NCBI GenBank assembly: GCA_037903475.1
Contig: JBAJFG010000126.1
Coordinates: forward strand, 434,001-498,000
Direction of reading: 5' to 3'
Source of the DNA: Ancylostoma caninum
Lineage: Eukaryota; Nematoda; Chromadorea; Rhabditida; Ancylostomatidae
DNA length: 64,000 nt
The notes below the pieces were generated by a model, which made no database searches, was not told where the DNA came from, and saw only the letters and a list, made by a program, of their open reading frames with translations. Positions 1-12,594 of the stretch are shown here, in pieces. A program made the translations under genes and the position numbers. Within the stretch, counting starts at the first letter, position 1. Every line of letters begins with the position of its first letter.

Positions 1-242
1 CCGCTCGCTGCGAGAACCAGACGGAAGCGTCACGGGATTTGTCGCCGCGACGTTGGACGGGGACTGTCCGCTCATAGGTGCGATTCATACCACCAAAAAC
101 TTGCAATTTCGGGTACAAAATACGCGGATGAGAGACTTCGAGTGACCCAAGATACACACGAGAAGTTTTTATGAAAACCAAGTTGTCAAAAAATGTTCTT
201 TCGTTCATTTTAAAAAATATCGCACAGGGCATACAATAGCAA
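1..242. other. Window start, no gene recognised
   Basis: Moderately GC-rich sequence with no long open frame and no convincing splice-bounded exon. I see nothing that identifies it. Confidence 0.3.
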
Positions 243-621
243 AGGCTGTGTTTATACTTCAACGCGAGGTGATGGCATCGTCGCGACGGTGGCCACAGCA
301 CGCGCGAAGCGACGGATAGTAAAGTTATGCACGTAGATTGTAAAGTGGAACAGCTGAAGGAGGGAGGAAACACGAGCAAATCCTAGAACATAACGTCAGT
401 GAAATAGTCGCAACGCGTCTCTTAGCAGACAAGATACGAGTTGGGCCTAACGCATGATTTTGGAAGGAAACAGTATAAACAGTGTGACATCGCGCACTGA
501 GGACAACCTTCAGTTACCACACAATCGTATAGATCACATATCCTTCCACACGGAATCCGCCACTCTTCCGATGGCTTGTATGTGCGCGACTTTCTCACCG
601 CGATGAAGTATAAACACAGCT
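243..621. mobile_element. Probable MITE with TTTATACTTCA termini
   Basis: The left end (from about 243) reads GCTGTGTTTATACTTCAACG. The right end (about 597-621), read on the other strand, gives GCTGTGTTTATACTTCATCG. This makes an imperfect inverted repeat of about 27 bp bounding roughly 380 bp. Related termini are visible near 14901, 15125 and 38020. There is no transposase. A minus-strand open frame at 422-769 overlaps it and has no family resemblance that I recognise. Confidence 0.4.
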
Positions 622-2035
622 TTAACTCAGTAGTGATATCGGTCCAACCTCCGCTGTCAGATTGCAACTGCCATTTTTCTTGCATATGGCAGAGGTCTGA
701 ATAAATGAAGAGGATTTTCTCCCAAATTCTGTGAGCCACTTCAAAGATCTCAAGAAGATTTACAAGCATCAGAGTAAGAAAATACTACACAAATGAAAAA
801 TACTTTCAGGTGTTCAGAGGCTACAGTTTTGCCCGAAGAATAATTCTGGAAAAGCTGGACCGCGCAAATTTTCATCGATATTCGACAAGCTGAGCCGGTG
901 AGATGCAGAAGAGTGTACAAGCCATTTACATGTGAATTCAAACTCTGATACATCAGCTCTGAAATAACCTATTAAATAAGAAGGGAGGATTACGCCAAGG
1001 AGGTACACTCATGGGCAGCCTGATTGGATTTTGGTTCCTTCGCTGGAGCCGCTTCGCAGGGGCTAAACGTCACAGTAGCAACGCAGTTTCGTTACAGTGA
1101 TGCAAAGGTTCTGGCAGAGCCTGACACGAGTCGCATGGATTCACATAGCCTGTTCTCACTCGTTAGGATTCATGTGCTGGGTGTCAGGATTTGTTAGAAG
1201 AATGCGATGAGCATAGGGAAGCTGTGCCACATCGGTGCTATTTGGCGGCTGTGAGGCTGTGCCAGCAAAAGTGACGAGGCCGAGTCTGGATAACAGCGAC
1301 TATACATACGTACATACAAATTCCCGGAACACAACACAGATGAAGAAAATCCTAGACAGACAAGTAGCTAGCAAGTAAGGGTAAAACCTTTCCTAGCATA
1401 ATATCAGAAAATAAGGCTGCTCTAGGCAAAAAGAGTTAAGCAGGTCTGACCAGCAAACAACGAGCAAGACAGCAATTGGTTGCTATCTTTCTGTAATTAG
1501 CAATTAACATGCGTCACGTTGAATTTATGTCTGATGCGAGAACGATGAGAGTGCGAACGGCTGTGTCTTGTCTTTAAAATTTCTCTGTTTCATCTCAAAT
1601 TTTTGCGAGTAAGAAGGGTCGGTGCTCACTGGGTGAGCTGAACTCGTAGAATTGTGTGAAGTTGTGGGCTCCTGAGGACTATTACTCTATTAGGTTGGTG
1701 TATAATTAATGCGGTTTTCTTCGCGACTTCCTTCTTTCCTCCATGGAAATGGAAGGTTTTCAAATGGTCTTTTCACGAAATCAGTCCCCTCTTTCCACTT
1801 ATTAATGGTGCTATCGAAAGCTGCATCCACATCCGCCATAATATGCTGTATCACTTCTGGAAAAATTAGAATACAGCGCAGTCATTTCGCAATCTTGGGG
1901 AGCCTTTCAAAGATGGACCAATCAGCAAGGCTAAGTTGAAAGGTTGTTCATATTCATAAGGTACGAGCTGCACAGATGAAGAAAGAAGAGGTTGGTCATC
2001 AAGTTCCGAACACCAAGAATTTCGGTCAGCCTTGG
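622..2035. other. Intergenic, no gene recognised
   Basis: AT-rich DNA with only short random open frames in both strands. No splice-consistent exon chain was found. Confidence 0.35.
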
Positions 2036-2288
2036 ACTCTCATAACTGTGCAGCACGAATGCAGCCCGAACGGCGTAATGGCTCGAGTAGAAAAAGTTGC
2101 AGCAACGGTTGCCAGTTGCTGCCACCTTCCCCTGATTGCTGCTCAAGCTATCGGCCCTTTAGGAGCAATTGCTGAGGGACGGCAGCAATCAAGGGAAGGA
2201 CGGCAGCAACTGACAACCGTTGCTGCTAGGGTTTCTACTCGAACCATTACGCTGTTTGGTCTGCGTTCATCCTGCACAGTTATCAGAG
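2036..2288. mobile_element. MITE family A, copy 1
   Basis: About 253 bp with long inverted ends: the left end starts CTCTCATAACTGTGCAGCA and the right end finishes CTGCACAGTTATCAGAG. The centre is rich in GCAGCAA and TTGCTGC and folds back on itself. Two further copies occur at 27717-27976 and 43593-43846. It is non-coding; the open frames through it come from the palindromic sequence. Confidence 0.7.
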
Positions 2289-5200
2289 GAAGGACGAAAG
2301 CTAGACAACGGGAATGCTGTCCGAACTCTTCAATATGGACCATTCGACCATGGTTCTTCCTCTCAAGAGGCTCAGCAAAGCGTGTAATTTGGCTACATAG
2401 GTCTGCATGAACTCTAAGACAGAAAAAATGGCCCAATTCATCCCATATGCTGGTTTCCCTCTTACAACATTAGTCACCCCGCTGACACACTTGTATAATA
2501 CAGTATCTACCGGTATTAGCACACATCCATAGACATCTTATAAGGGTGTAAAACTATGGATGCGTGCTGCCTTTTTCATCATTGAGGACCTAAAAGCCTA
2601 AAAGAGCTACTCATAGCAAGTTTATTTGTACACGGATTTTTAGGCGAACCCTGATTTTTGATTAAAAAAGAAAATTGGAAGACTGCGGATTGAAGTCATG
2701 TTGTGTAGAAAACAGACAACAAACAAAACAGACAAATTCCTCTATGCTCATAGTTTTAGAACCTAATAATTGGCTATAATATAGGCCGAAGGCAAATGCT
2801 TCAGTAAGGTTCGATGTGCCGAACCGAACAGATTAAAAATCACATTGAGATAGAATGAGCGCTGCTATGATCAAAAAGTAGGGGTGCGCTTTTACAATCT
2901 TTCTGGCACGCGTTGTATATATCTAACAGAACTTCCTCTTCTATACGTTACAGAGAAGGAACTGCTGGTTCCTTGGAAGAGACTGAAATGGGTGAAATAG
3001 GCAAGAAATAATGTAAAATATGCAGCAAATATCCAGAAAACAGTGTTCAGGTCAACTCGCAATAGAATTCACTTTTGATAGGCTACCCCTGCTGTTAGAA
3101 ACAAAAACGCGCTAGCAACAAAAACGGACGATGCATCACTATAGGAAAAGCACGACGACCTGGTTTCACAGACATGATTCCACGGAATTAGGAAAGGTGT
3201 CATGTCATGGGAGTTTTGTTCAGAAATTTCTGCTCAGACTCTGCTTCCTAAGGAGATTATTTGATGCTCTGATCACGAAAGATAAGCACAGCAGAAAGCA
3301 TTGTTTTCCACCTTCTCATTTTTGTAGGGATATGGTAAGACTAGAGCAAGAGAGAAGGAGAAAATATCAATTTTGGCAAGGAAATGACAATCTGATAAGG
3401 CATGGTCTCGCTATTTGTGAACGGAAATCTCGGAAATTCCTTCATTGTTTCCTTGATTATAAGGTTCTTGTAGGTGTTAAACATGAACATAGCATCCTTT
3501 TCGTGCTACAGCCTCACTTACGTTAGCTAAACTGCGGTTAGCGCCACAGTCATTACTCTTATTTCCCTGCCGATAGTAGCATATTATTCTATTCTCCTGT
3601 ATTGCTGTAATTGTCCCACTGTAACCCTACAAAAATGAGGCTATGTTAGAAAACATGTGCAACTCTTGTGATCAGCCCATCTAATAACCCTCGTCTAGGC
3701 GAAAATTTTCAACGAATAGCGATCCGATGACAAGACATCTTTCATAATTCTGTTATGTTTCTCTCCTTGAAGTGAGCCAAGTGAGAAGGTTGTACTTCCT
3801 CACTTGGAAGTTACGATCCCTCGAGGGAAATACAGCCCGTTGACATCCACTATCGATGAAGACCTCAATAAAGATTGTTAGCTTGATGTAGCGCATGGAA
3901 TCCCACGACTATAGCGTACCTCGGCAGCTGTGCCACGCTTGAGACGACGCACGTGAGCGGGAGCACTTGCAAAAGAGAAAGTAGTCGGAAAAATTAACGT
4001 TAATTGGATTTTTAGAAGGATTTTCTGCGGCCGCTCGGCGCAAAAGGTCGGATGTCGTGGCTGAGCCTTCCCTAACTCTAGGATAACGTCCAAGTCCTCA
4101 GGCCACTTCCTTGCCTAAGTTGGATAGCAGTCCCGGAAGCGCTGGCCAAAAGGACCAAATACCAGTCCACCAGTCAAGGACACCTCGGCACGAAGTGCAG
4201 GGTGGTCGCGACGCCACGAGGTGGTCACGAGATCGGCGGCCGTGGCCCGAGGGTGGTCGCGCGAGACGACGCCGGCGGAGAGCGTGAAGAGTGCGGCTAC
4301 CACACATTACACTGTGCGCGTGTAGATGCGAGAGCGTGTGTGTGTGTGCCCGATTCGAGACAATGTATTATCACTATCATCGATCGAGACGACCCCGATC
4401 ACTTGCTGCAACCAGCCAGCCACCACTCGGTTAAACATAGACGCTTGTGTTCAGCGTCGTCCGGTTATTAGGGGCAGTGCAGAGCAGTGGCGATTTGTTT
4501 GGGGAGCGACACCTCACTTGATCCTCGGTCACACCTATTTCTGGGCAAAAAAAAGTTAGTGAAGAAGAAAAAAATACAACAATTTCTATCAGCACGACAG
4601 AAATGAAGGAGAGTATGTAAGTGTCAATAAGTTAGAGTTGGACGTTCTACCTCACAAGGGATGTGCACGAACTTAAGCTGCTAAGTTAGGATGACACCTA
4701 TCAGTGTGAGAGCCTGTTCAAAATGATGTTCAGTTATATTCTTGAATCTTGCTAAATGGTCAACAGAAGCGCAGAAAAAGAAAAGAAAAGGAATGCTTAA
4801 CCGACGCATACAGAAGGATCTAATCTTGCGAGTATGTTCACGACGAGTGAGAAGCTTATCTTTACGCCACAACCGTTTGCCGTTGCTGACTAGTACTCCT
4901 ACACTCGCACGGCCCTCTCATATGCGTCTGCTGAAAGCGGGTGTAACTCCCTACGCAGACAAGACTCAGGAAGGATGAATGCTGGTTCGAAATCAGTGTC
5001 ATGAGCTGCAAAAGGCAGCATATACCAACCACAACTCCCTAGTATGCATAGTGTGCTCTCCTTGCTCCATGTGGTATTCTGAGCTTCTGTAGACCATCTG
5101 GCAGATTTCAACAATAGGTCGTCACATCAAGCTGGGCAGACTCTCTATCCATAAACGTCTCATTTTGAACTAGCAGCTTTTCTTCGGGCACTTCCCTTGT

Positions 5201-6090
5201 CAGGAGAAAGCTGGCAGGAGGAACCAATAAGAATTAGCTTCTTTTTGAGGTTTTGAGCCATTTGGAGCTCTTGACTTCAACATTGGAAAGTGCGGGGGCA
5301 AACGCGATATTGAATCGTCACGGACTGGGATAAGTTTCGTTGTATTCTCAGGACTAGTGCTGGCGATGAAATTTCATCTACGTATGTTTCAGTTTTTTTT
5401 TTTATTTTGTAGGATATGTTTTTTTTTATTTCAAGATCGTTTCCCTCATCAGTTTTAGGTTTTTCTTTCTACTGGGTGGAATAATCCTGTTCGTTGTTTG
5501 TCTTTTTATGTATTCACATCGTTGAGAGTTCTATTTCTATATTCTGGATGGCTCATCCATAAAATAAATTTGAATCTGAAAAAATCTATTTTTATTGTGC
5601 TCATCAAGATGCAACACTTATCTCAGTCCAATCCATTTTGGAACGAAGGCGAATATATGGTAATAATATTCATAATGCTTCTTGTTCTACTACTTCAAGA
5701 TATGTACAAGCGTTAGGCAGTTCTTGCCCATGCTGACTATGAGACTCCAAACTTCAAACATCAAAATTCAACATCAAGTTGGATTTTGCTGCAGGAGGCG
5801 GGCAGTTACAGCTGTATGAATTTGAGGAAACATATTGAATACCTAGGGTCCTCAGAAAGTTAAGGAGAGAAACAAGAATTAAAATGGTGTTTCTGGCAAT
5901 CAAGATGCACATGAGTTTCGGAAGAAAGTGAAAACTACAACTAAAATTGTGGTAAAATCAGTGGTTGCTGTAAAAGTAATGATCACAAGATTTACAGAAA
6001 TGGTCGCATTTCTGAAGAGAAGCTTCCAACGCACGTCATTGTTGGACTAGCGTTAATGTATCATAATTATGGCGACTGCTGCTACTGTTG
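2289..6090. other. Intergenic, no gene recognised
   Basis: Mostly AT-rich with a GC-richer patch at 3900-4480. A plus open frame of 131 codons at 3131-3526 has no recognisable domain and no supporting splice context. A sequence near 4940-4970 (ACTCCCTACGCAGACAAGAC) resembles an arm of the hairpin at 18739-18870, so a repeat fragment is likely there. Confidence 0.3.
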
Positions 6091-6098
6091 TTGTTACT

Positions 6099-6152
6099 GT
6101 TGCTCTCTCTCTCTCTCTCCCTCTCTCTCTCTCCCTCTCTCTCTCTCTCTTT
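6099..6152. repeat. (CT)n microsatellite
   Basis: Near-continuous CT dinucleotides interrupted by three CCCT steps. Read on the minus strand it makes an Arg/Glu run in a 74-codon open frame, which is not a gene. Confidence 0.95.
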
Positions 6153-7662
6153 CCCGTTCTCTTTCTCTATAACAGCATATTTGACAACTCCTGTTCCCAG
6201 CGCATAGCCCACTTCATATGGGAAGACATATGAAGGGACACTAGAGAAAAGTAAAACCAACAGGTGTATGTAGTAGCCAGATGGTCAGCAAAGAAAGGCA
6301 AGCAATCTGTACAAGCACACGAATGTCGTTGCTTTTGGGGTGGGTTATGTAAACTTCATTTCCAAGGTCCAATTCCAGAAGTATTGTTTTAACATCATTG
6401 TATTATTGGATAAATGAAACATTTGGAAATGGACAGCAACGCCTGCTGGGTTATCCTAGTTTGGCTAGAAAATTCTGTAGATTTGGCAGTTGAACATTGA
6501 ACTCTTTTTTACAGGACAATCAAGGTTGATGGCGTCAAGAACGCTCCAGAATTTTTGAGCGAAATTTATTTATTCGTCAGTGTCGGAATATAATAAATGG
6601 GGTAAGAAATCTGCTATGGATTTATGTAGGCCTAATAAACAATTGCTTTCGAAATGACGACACAACAAATGCAAGTCAGAAAATCTCGGGCCAAAACCTG
6701 GATATGTTGCCTAAAGCGGATAGAAAGTCGTGACCTAAACGCTACATTTATTTCCTAGCACCTGCTTGAATTTAATAAACAATGCATGATGCAACAGTCT
6801 GAACGACTAGGCTGGAAGCTTGTGTGAAAGCACCAGCAACGAAGCTAATTTCTCAAAAGCCAAGCAGAAAAAAGTGAGACAAATTGCTGGCTATAATAAC
6901 TGGTGGGTAGAGGGTGGGGGAAATAATGCTGCTTCTAAAAATGAATGATGGATAAGGGGCATCAGAAATGATCGAGAGTGGAGCCAGTTAGAAACATGAT
7001 TCATTAGTCGTATGAGAAGCCTGTCCATGAAACCCGGAACACATTTCTCAGCTTTCCCTGGAGGCCAACACCTTGGAAACGTCTAGAGGTGCACTAATAA
7101 TTGAAAAGAAAAATCACCTGCTCATTCGAACACCTGTGATCGTTCAATCATGTACTGTAATGGTAGAATCCTATAAATTTCCATATTCATAGTGATGAAA
7201 GAAATAGTCATTGTGATGCTGCTCCGATGAGTGGTGCCAAGCGTGGGAACGGCGGAAAAACTGTGGGAAATCGAGCTGAGGGAGCTGCCGAAAGAAAGCT
7301 GCGAAGGAGCAGATAGACAGCAGCCGACAAGGAAGCTGCTGCTGTCTGTTCACCACCGTTTTCTTGCACTAAGTGATAAACCTGACCTGCAGCACGTGCG
7401 TGTCTGTTTATTTCTCAAGAAATAATTCAACAAGAACACATCAGACAGGATTCCTTTGCATAGGCAACACAAAAAGGCTGAGAAAAAATGAATCCTCCTG
7501 CAACAGATGACTGCATCCGAATTGGGTTAGCACTTTACATGAAATCTAAGGTCACAAAGACACGTATTGGAGACTAGAACAACAAATGAATATCATATCA
7601 CAGAAGTATTCAGGAGGTAGTTAGTATAATCCCTTCAAAAATAAATAAAAAAGAGGTAAAAA
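6153..7662. other. Intergenic, downstream of the CPG4-like gene
   Basis: No gene recognised. The 3' end of the CPG4-like gene (minus strand) discharges into this interval. Confidence 0.3.
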
Positions 7663-10600
7663 TTAGTTGAGTTCACGTGCTAGCTCCCACATCCAATACA
7701 TGGCAGTTGCAACGAAAACTACCAGGCCAATAGCGAGACCAACTCCTTCTTTAGTCTGACTGTCGTCTGTGAAAATTTCTGGTCCGTCTTCGGATCGCCA
7801 GTCGGGTTCCTCATTCGCCATATCGAGACCCTGGTCTTCTTCCAGTGCCGCTGAAAAAAATAAAAACATTCCATACCAATTACATTATTATCAGGTTCTC
7901 CGGCAGGTTCTTCTACACTCAAAGCAATTTTTTATTCTTAGGAGGCGACCAGATCATCGGTATATTTGCTGTTGTTGTACTTCAGCAGAGAAAAAATTCA
8001 AGATAGGAAACGAGCAGTGAAATCACTGAGCAACTATGGAAAAAGAAAACAGCTCTGAAAGTAGAAAAAAGTGGGAAAAAAGGAAAATAAAGTTATGTTG
8101 AGCTACTCAGCTCTGAAAAATTTGCTAGCCAAAGCCGTCACCCACCGTTGCTGTCCATTCGCAAATGGTTTCCTGCTACAGCCAAAAGTACCTGCCTTTA
8201 TTCCCCGTAAGTGAATTGAATAAGGATTTTAATGATGGTTCAATGGGATGTGGTGGATATCATTGTTCCCAACAGATCAAACAGATTTCATACGCAAAAA
8301 TTTCAATGGAGTGAGGCTCCTCCTATCAGGAAAGTGGGCAGTCTGGAAAATTCAGTATAGCCAGGTTTTGGGTCTACCTGAAACTTTTCCCCGGCCGAAA
8401 GTTTTCTGTGGGGTTTTGGAAGAAAACATGGGTTCCTGCTCTCTATATTCAATGCCCAGGGAAAAAAAAGCAAAAAAAAATCTTACACCATTTGAAAGCG
8501 AAACCGGCTCGGAAAATCTAAGGAGTAATAACTCTGACCCGATTAAATTTTCTGTGTAAGAAGTACGTACATAAAACTTCAAAAGAAATTTTTCCGAGTG
8601 TTCCAAAGCTTTTCATAGAGCCCAACACTTTCAGTGACAATAATATTGCACTCCAAGACAGAACGAATTTACTTGTGTTTCTCTGTTCATCCTCATCTCC
8701 TTTTCCGGATCGTAGGAAGATAACAGTTCCTCCTGGGTGGTCAAGCGGAATTGTACCAGGCAGGAACTGCTGCTGAAGAAAAAATCAGAGTTGATAAAGC
8801 AGTGCATTCTGCTTGTGGTCAAGCTGTTTAATATGTACTGCTAAGACTCACAGTCATCAGTCTGGTGAGAGTTTCGAAATCGGGTGACGGTACAGGATTT
8901 CCCTGCCAATCAAGAAGCTGATATCTTAAGGTGCGAATCTGAAAATTTCTCGGTTAGCATTGGAAATGTGCACTAAAGCGTAAAGTTTCGCAAAGGGTAC
9001 GATCCATCGATGCCACTTTCTCTGGATTCTTTTTAAAGTTTTAGCTCTATTCATTACCTCTCCATCGACCAACAACGTTGTTTCCGTGACCCCAGAAGCG
9101 CCTGCCTTCTCAGGAGCCTTCGTCGTTGTCGGTGGCTTCTTCGTTGTCGGTTCTGGTTTGGCTTCAGCTTTAGGCTTTCCGACCGTCTTCGGTCTTACCG
9201 CACTGCTGCTCACCTAGAATACAGGCAAAGCAATAATTTTGTTCGTAAAAAAGCTTAAAAACTGAAAGCATCGATGCACTTCAACAGTTTACCTTTCCTA
9301 CAGAAAGTGGTTTGTCCGATGAGGTAGAATTTGCTATTTTCGTCGAGTTCTGAAAAAAACCCAATTCATGCATCAAAAACAACATCCTAAGAAGACTGTA
9401 GACTCACTGTGTTTTTACAGTAATCTGGCATGACCCAACCAAGAGCTTCGTCAAGCCCACTACTTCCACCACGTGTTACGGTGTTCAACAGGGTATCCAT
9501 GAGATTTTGGTGGCCAATTTGACATTTCTTGTCGATTTTCTCCTTGAAGCAGGTCAGGAGACAACGAGTCGAGCTGGAAGTGGAGATTGATTTCCACTAG
9601 CCAGGTAAGGAAGTGTTCAATTGTATTTCTATAAACATGTGCATAGTATTGGACTAGGTTTTGTTTTTGAATGTATTTGAAGGAAAAACGATAATAAGAA
9701 TGAAGGAACTTCTGGAAGAGGCAAAACGTCACTGACCGATAGCGGAATTGCCAAGTTCACCGAGATAACCTACTTGCAAACTCGAGGCACATCGAAGATC
9801 GCTTCCATGTTGTTCTTCGACGCCTCGTCAATCACCTTTGCCTGGACTTCGCAGTGCGCCTCGCATTCCGGCTGGATATCCAGGGCAGCCTCTTTGACAC
9901 ATTCCATCGTTTCCGATATGGCTGAAGAATAAGGGTGCAGAAATTTCATTTATAATGGGGAATTATCTATCGTATGAGAGATCCCACTGGTCCACACCCG
10001 CAAATACGCACCGCACCATCTGTTTGAAAGTAAGCTAGATTATCAGACGAGAATAAGAATGTTAGTCTTAATATCAGTGGGATATACGGAAGCGCAGAGA
10101 GTCAAAAAGACGTTGATGGTACGACATGTACGAGCAGTTCGTTATGGGTAACGTTACTTTTAAACACGAACACGAACACGCAAGGAAACTTGGGTGATGG
10201 TAACTTATTTGAAATTACCTAATAAGGTAATTTAAAACATCATGAGAGCAAAAAAAATGCTCCAAAAAATTAGTCCTCATTGTTTTCATTTTATTCTGTC
10301 TTATATTATTTTTTAGTTTATTTCTTAATAGAAAATCTTACATTGGATGTTGTCAAGGCAGACGAACTGAAATGCACTGGCAGCCGCGTCCGTGAAGATC
10401 TTCGAACACCCAACGGAGGAAGCGCAGCTGGTTGATGATTGGAGTTCACTGAATATACAAGTAAACTATTTAGCCGTATTAAAAATATCCAAAATCAATG
10501 GATCTTTGAGCGGAGGGCACCTATGCAAGCCTAGATGAAAGACAAGAAGAGCCATACTATTTCTCGAGCTTTCGAATCTTGAATCAAATTCAAATAATTA

Positions 10601-11758
10601 ATCTCATTAATCATTTTAATGAAATGATTCTGTCTTTCTTCTCCGTAACCATTTCGACTGGTATGAAGAATTTCAGGGCATTAAGGAAATCTTGCAACGA
10701 AATCTTGCAGCAAAAGAAGCTGGAACAATGAAGAGAAGATAGAGATAAAGACAAACCCGTTGGCATAGATTTTCTTCGAGAATTAAGAAGAGGTTCAACA
10801 AAAAACTCGAAAGTTGGATTTCTCCGAGAAAAAAAAAATCATCATTCCGCCGAGATTTTCGAAAATTGAAGCTACTCAAAATTTTCTTCTTTGGGTGCTG
10901 CGTAATATGAATATGGTGAGTAGGACATGAATTCAAGCAGCAGTTGTTCTTCTGATGTAATTAAAGTAAATTATGCTGGTGGGAAATCTCCGGAACGGAC
11001 CCAAAGTACTCGAGTTTTATCAATGCAAGTAGTAGAAAGCATCAGAAACGTTAAGAAATCGACTGCCTTCTGCCATGTCTTCATATTCTGCAGAAGAATA
11101 GGGCACTAAAGGAGATCTCGTGAGGTCTTTCTCATGTTTAGATCCAGTCCGAAAACCAACCCTTCAACCAGACACTAGTCTTAGTACCTCAAAGAATTTG
11201 ACAGAAACTAAATTCTTGCCTATTGTCACGGTAAAATGAAGACAAAAAGAGGAGAAAAGGCGAACCTGCAAATTTCTGCCATGTCTTGGGTATCGTTGCT
11301 CTTTGACAGGGCCACCAGCAGCCCATCAATTTCAGGAAGACATTGCTTCATGCAGGCCGGTAGTGAGAAGGTGGACAAAAATTGCGTGACGTTGATTTTG
11401 TTCGGCCCACGGAATGATCCTTAGAAAGGTTCATATAGCCAGAAGACTCAAAGAAGAAGAGAATGGCTAAAATTACCTATAAGGTTAGTGAGAAAGCTGA
11501 CATTTACTGGTTCCACTGTAGAGCTTTGCGCAGACGCTGTCAAGAGAAGGGACAAAAACAAGAGGAGCTGTGCGCAAGTCATGGCTGGAAAATACCGCCA
11601 ACTATACAGTCTATCTTAATAGAAGGGGTAAAGCGAATTAATCAAACTCAAAGATCTTACTTAGTTTTAAGGGCGACCTCCTGCAGGCAGCTCCAGGATC
11701 GAAGTGCCATCATGTCCATCCGCGCTGAGGTTGACATCAATAACCTTGTCGGAGATCA
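7663..11758 (-). CDS. Chondroitin proteoglycan 4-like membrane-anchored protein (10 exons seen, 5' exon missing)
   Basis: Exons: 11678-11758, 11266-11419, 10342-10448, 9774-9921, 9408-9573, 9293-9349, 9058-9213, 8852-8938, 8673-8772, 7663-7850. All nine junctions are GT-AG and keep frame, giving 414 residues plus stop. The first visible exon starts inside a codon, so the start and any signal peptide lie upstream and were not found. Residues about 45-205 carry a cysteine array matching the nematode CPG4 domain: LPACMKQCLPEIDG, CASSVGCSKIF, FVCLDNIQ, MECVKEAA, PECEAHCEVQ, CNSTRCLLTCFKEK, KKCQIGHQ. Next comes a low-complexity linker with TTKKPPTTTKAP, then a region containing LPGTIPLDHPGGTVIFLRSG, an acidic stretch, one membrane span (GVGLAIGLVVFVATAMYWMW) and a tail of about eight residues. 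Family proteins are linked to eggshell and extracellular matrix in C. elegans. The Ser-Gly sites near acidic residues (SSGLDEA, RSGKGDEDE) could carry glycosaminoglycan; that is inference. Confidence 0.85.
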
Positions 11759-12539
11759 CTGAACCTTATATGAACTATCGCAGCAACAAAACTTCATACC
11801 ACTCAACCAACATAGCGTTATTTCTGTAAAATGGGTAGGAAGTTATCAAAGAACAGGCCTAAGATGGAAAAGAGATCAAATAGGTTCACGAGGAAGTTAC
11901 GTTTGCACCGAGGCAAGCAATTCAGCCATTGATGCCACCTAGTAGATCGCTTCTATGCACTCGAACTGCGAAAGAAAAGGAACTTTCTTGGAGGATCTGA
12001 TCTGCTCAAGCATGAAATAAGCAAGAAATAAAAGGAACTCCAATCACCCTGCGTTGGTTCAAAGGCAGCACCTAACAAAACTCGGTCTTCAGAACTGATC
12101 AACACTTTTTTGTCTTTTTTCGGTTTTTTTTTTCGGGCTCAGATTTCTAAGCGTAAATGCGTTGATCAGTTTTTTCCAAAGCTATGAAGAGCATAGCTGT
12201 GGGAGCTCTCGAACTCTGTGAAAAGCGCGGTCTAGTTGAGCGGGTACGACGAAGTACAATGTTCGGAAATGAGTATGGAAAATAAAATCCATCAGTTTGA
12301 ACGAGAGTGGTTAGAAATAAAAGAGCCGATGCCTTCCGTGCTACAACTCCTCCAGGTGATTGACAAATAAGCAACAATCATCTGTTCTCTTGGAGACGAT
12401 GAGTTCGGCGGCGCAGCTTTCCAAAATTAACGACATTATTATTCAGGTTCTGATACACTCAAAACCTCAGAAGTGAAAAAAAGAAAAAAATAGAGCAAAA
12501 AAGAAAACGAACGCCGCCACCCCCTTACCAAACCGTTGG
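11759..12539. other. Expected 5' region of the CPG4-like gene; no exon resolved
   Basis: The coding start of the CPG4-like gene should lie in or beyond this interval. No minus-strand ATG with a hydrophobic leader and a phase-compatible donor (one base of a codon) was found. An AAAGGCAGCACC repeat terminus occurs near 12061. Confidence 0.3.
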
Positions 12540-12594
12540 ACCCATTTAGGAGTTCTCCCACTTCTGGACGCCGGTGCAGCTTTATCACCCCTTT
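12540..12594 (-). repeat. Single isolated satellite unit
   Basis: Read on the minus strand this 54-55 bp segment runs GTGATAAAGCTGCACCGGCG then TCCAGAAGTGGGAGAACTCC then AAATGGGTCCAAC. It matches the 59-bp unit of the 58.6-61.4 kb array along its whole length with scattered changes. It is one copy only, in the opposite orientation to the arrays. Confidence 0.75.

Noticed and set aside
2143..2436. Open frames over the MITE at 2036-2288
   Set aside because: Mirror-image frames caused by the palindromic MITE; no gene features.
6036..6260. Open frame with an Arg/Glu run
   Set aside because: Comes from the (CT)n microsatellite.
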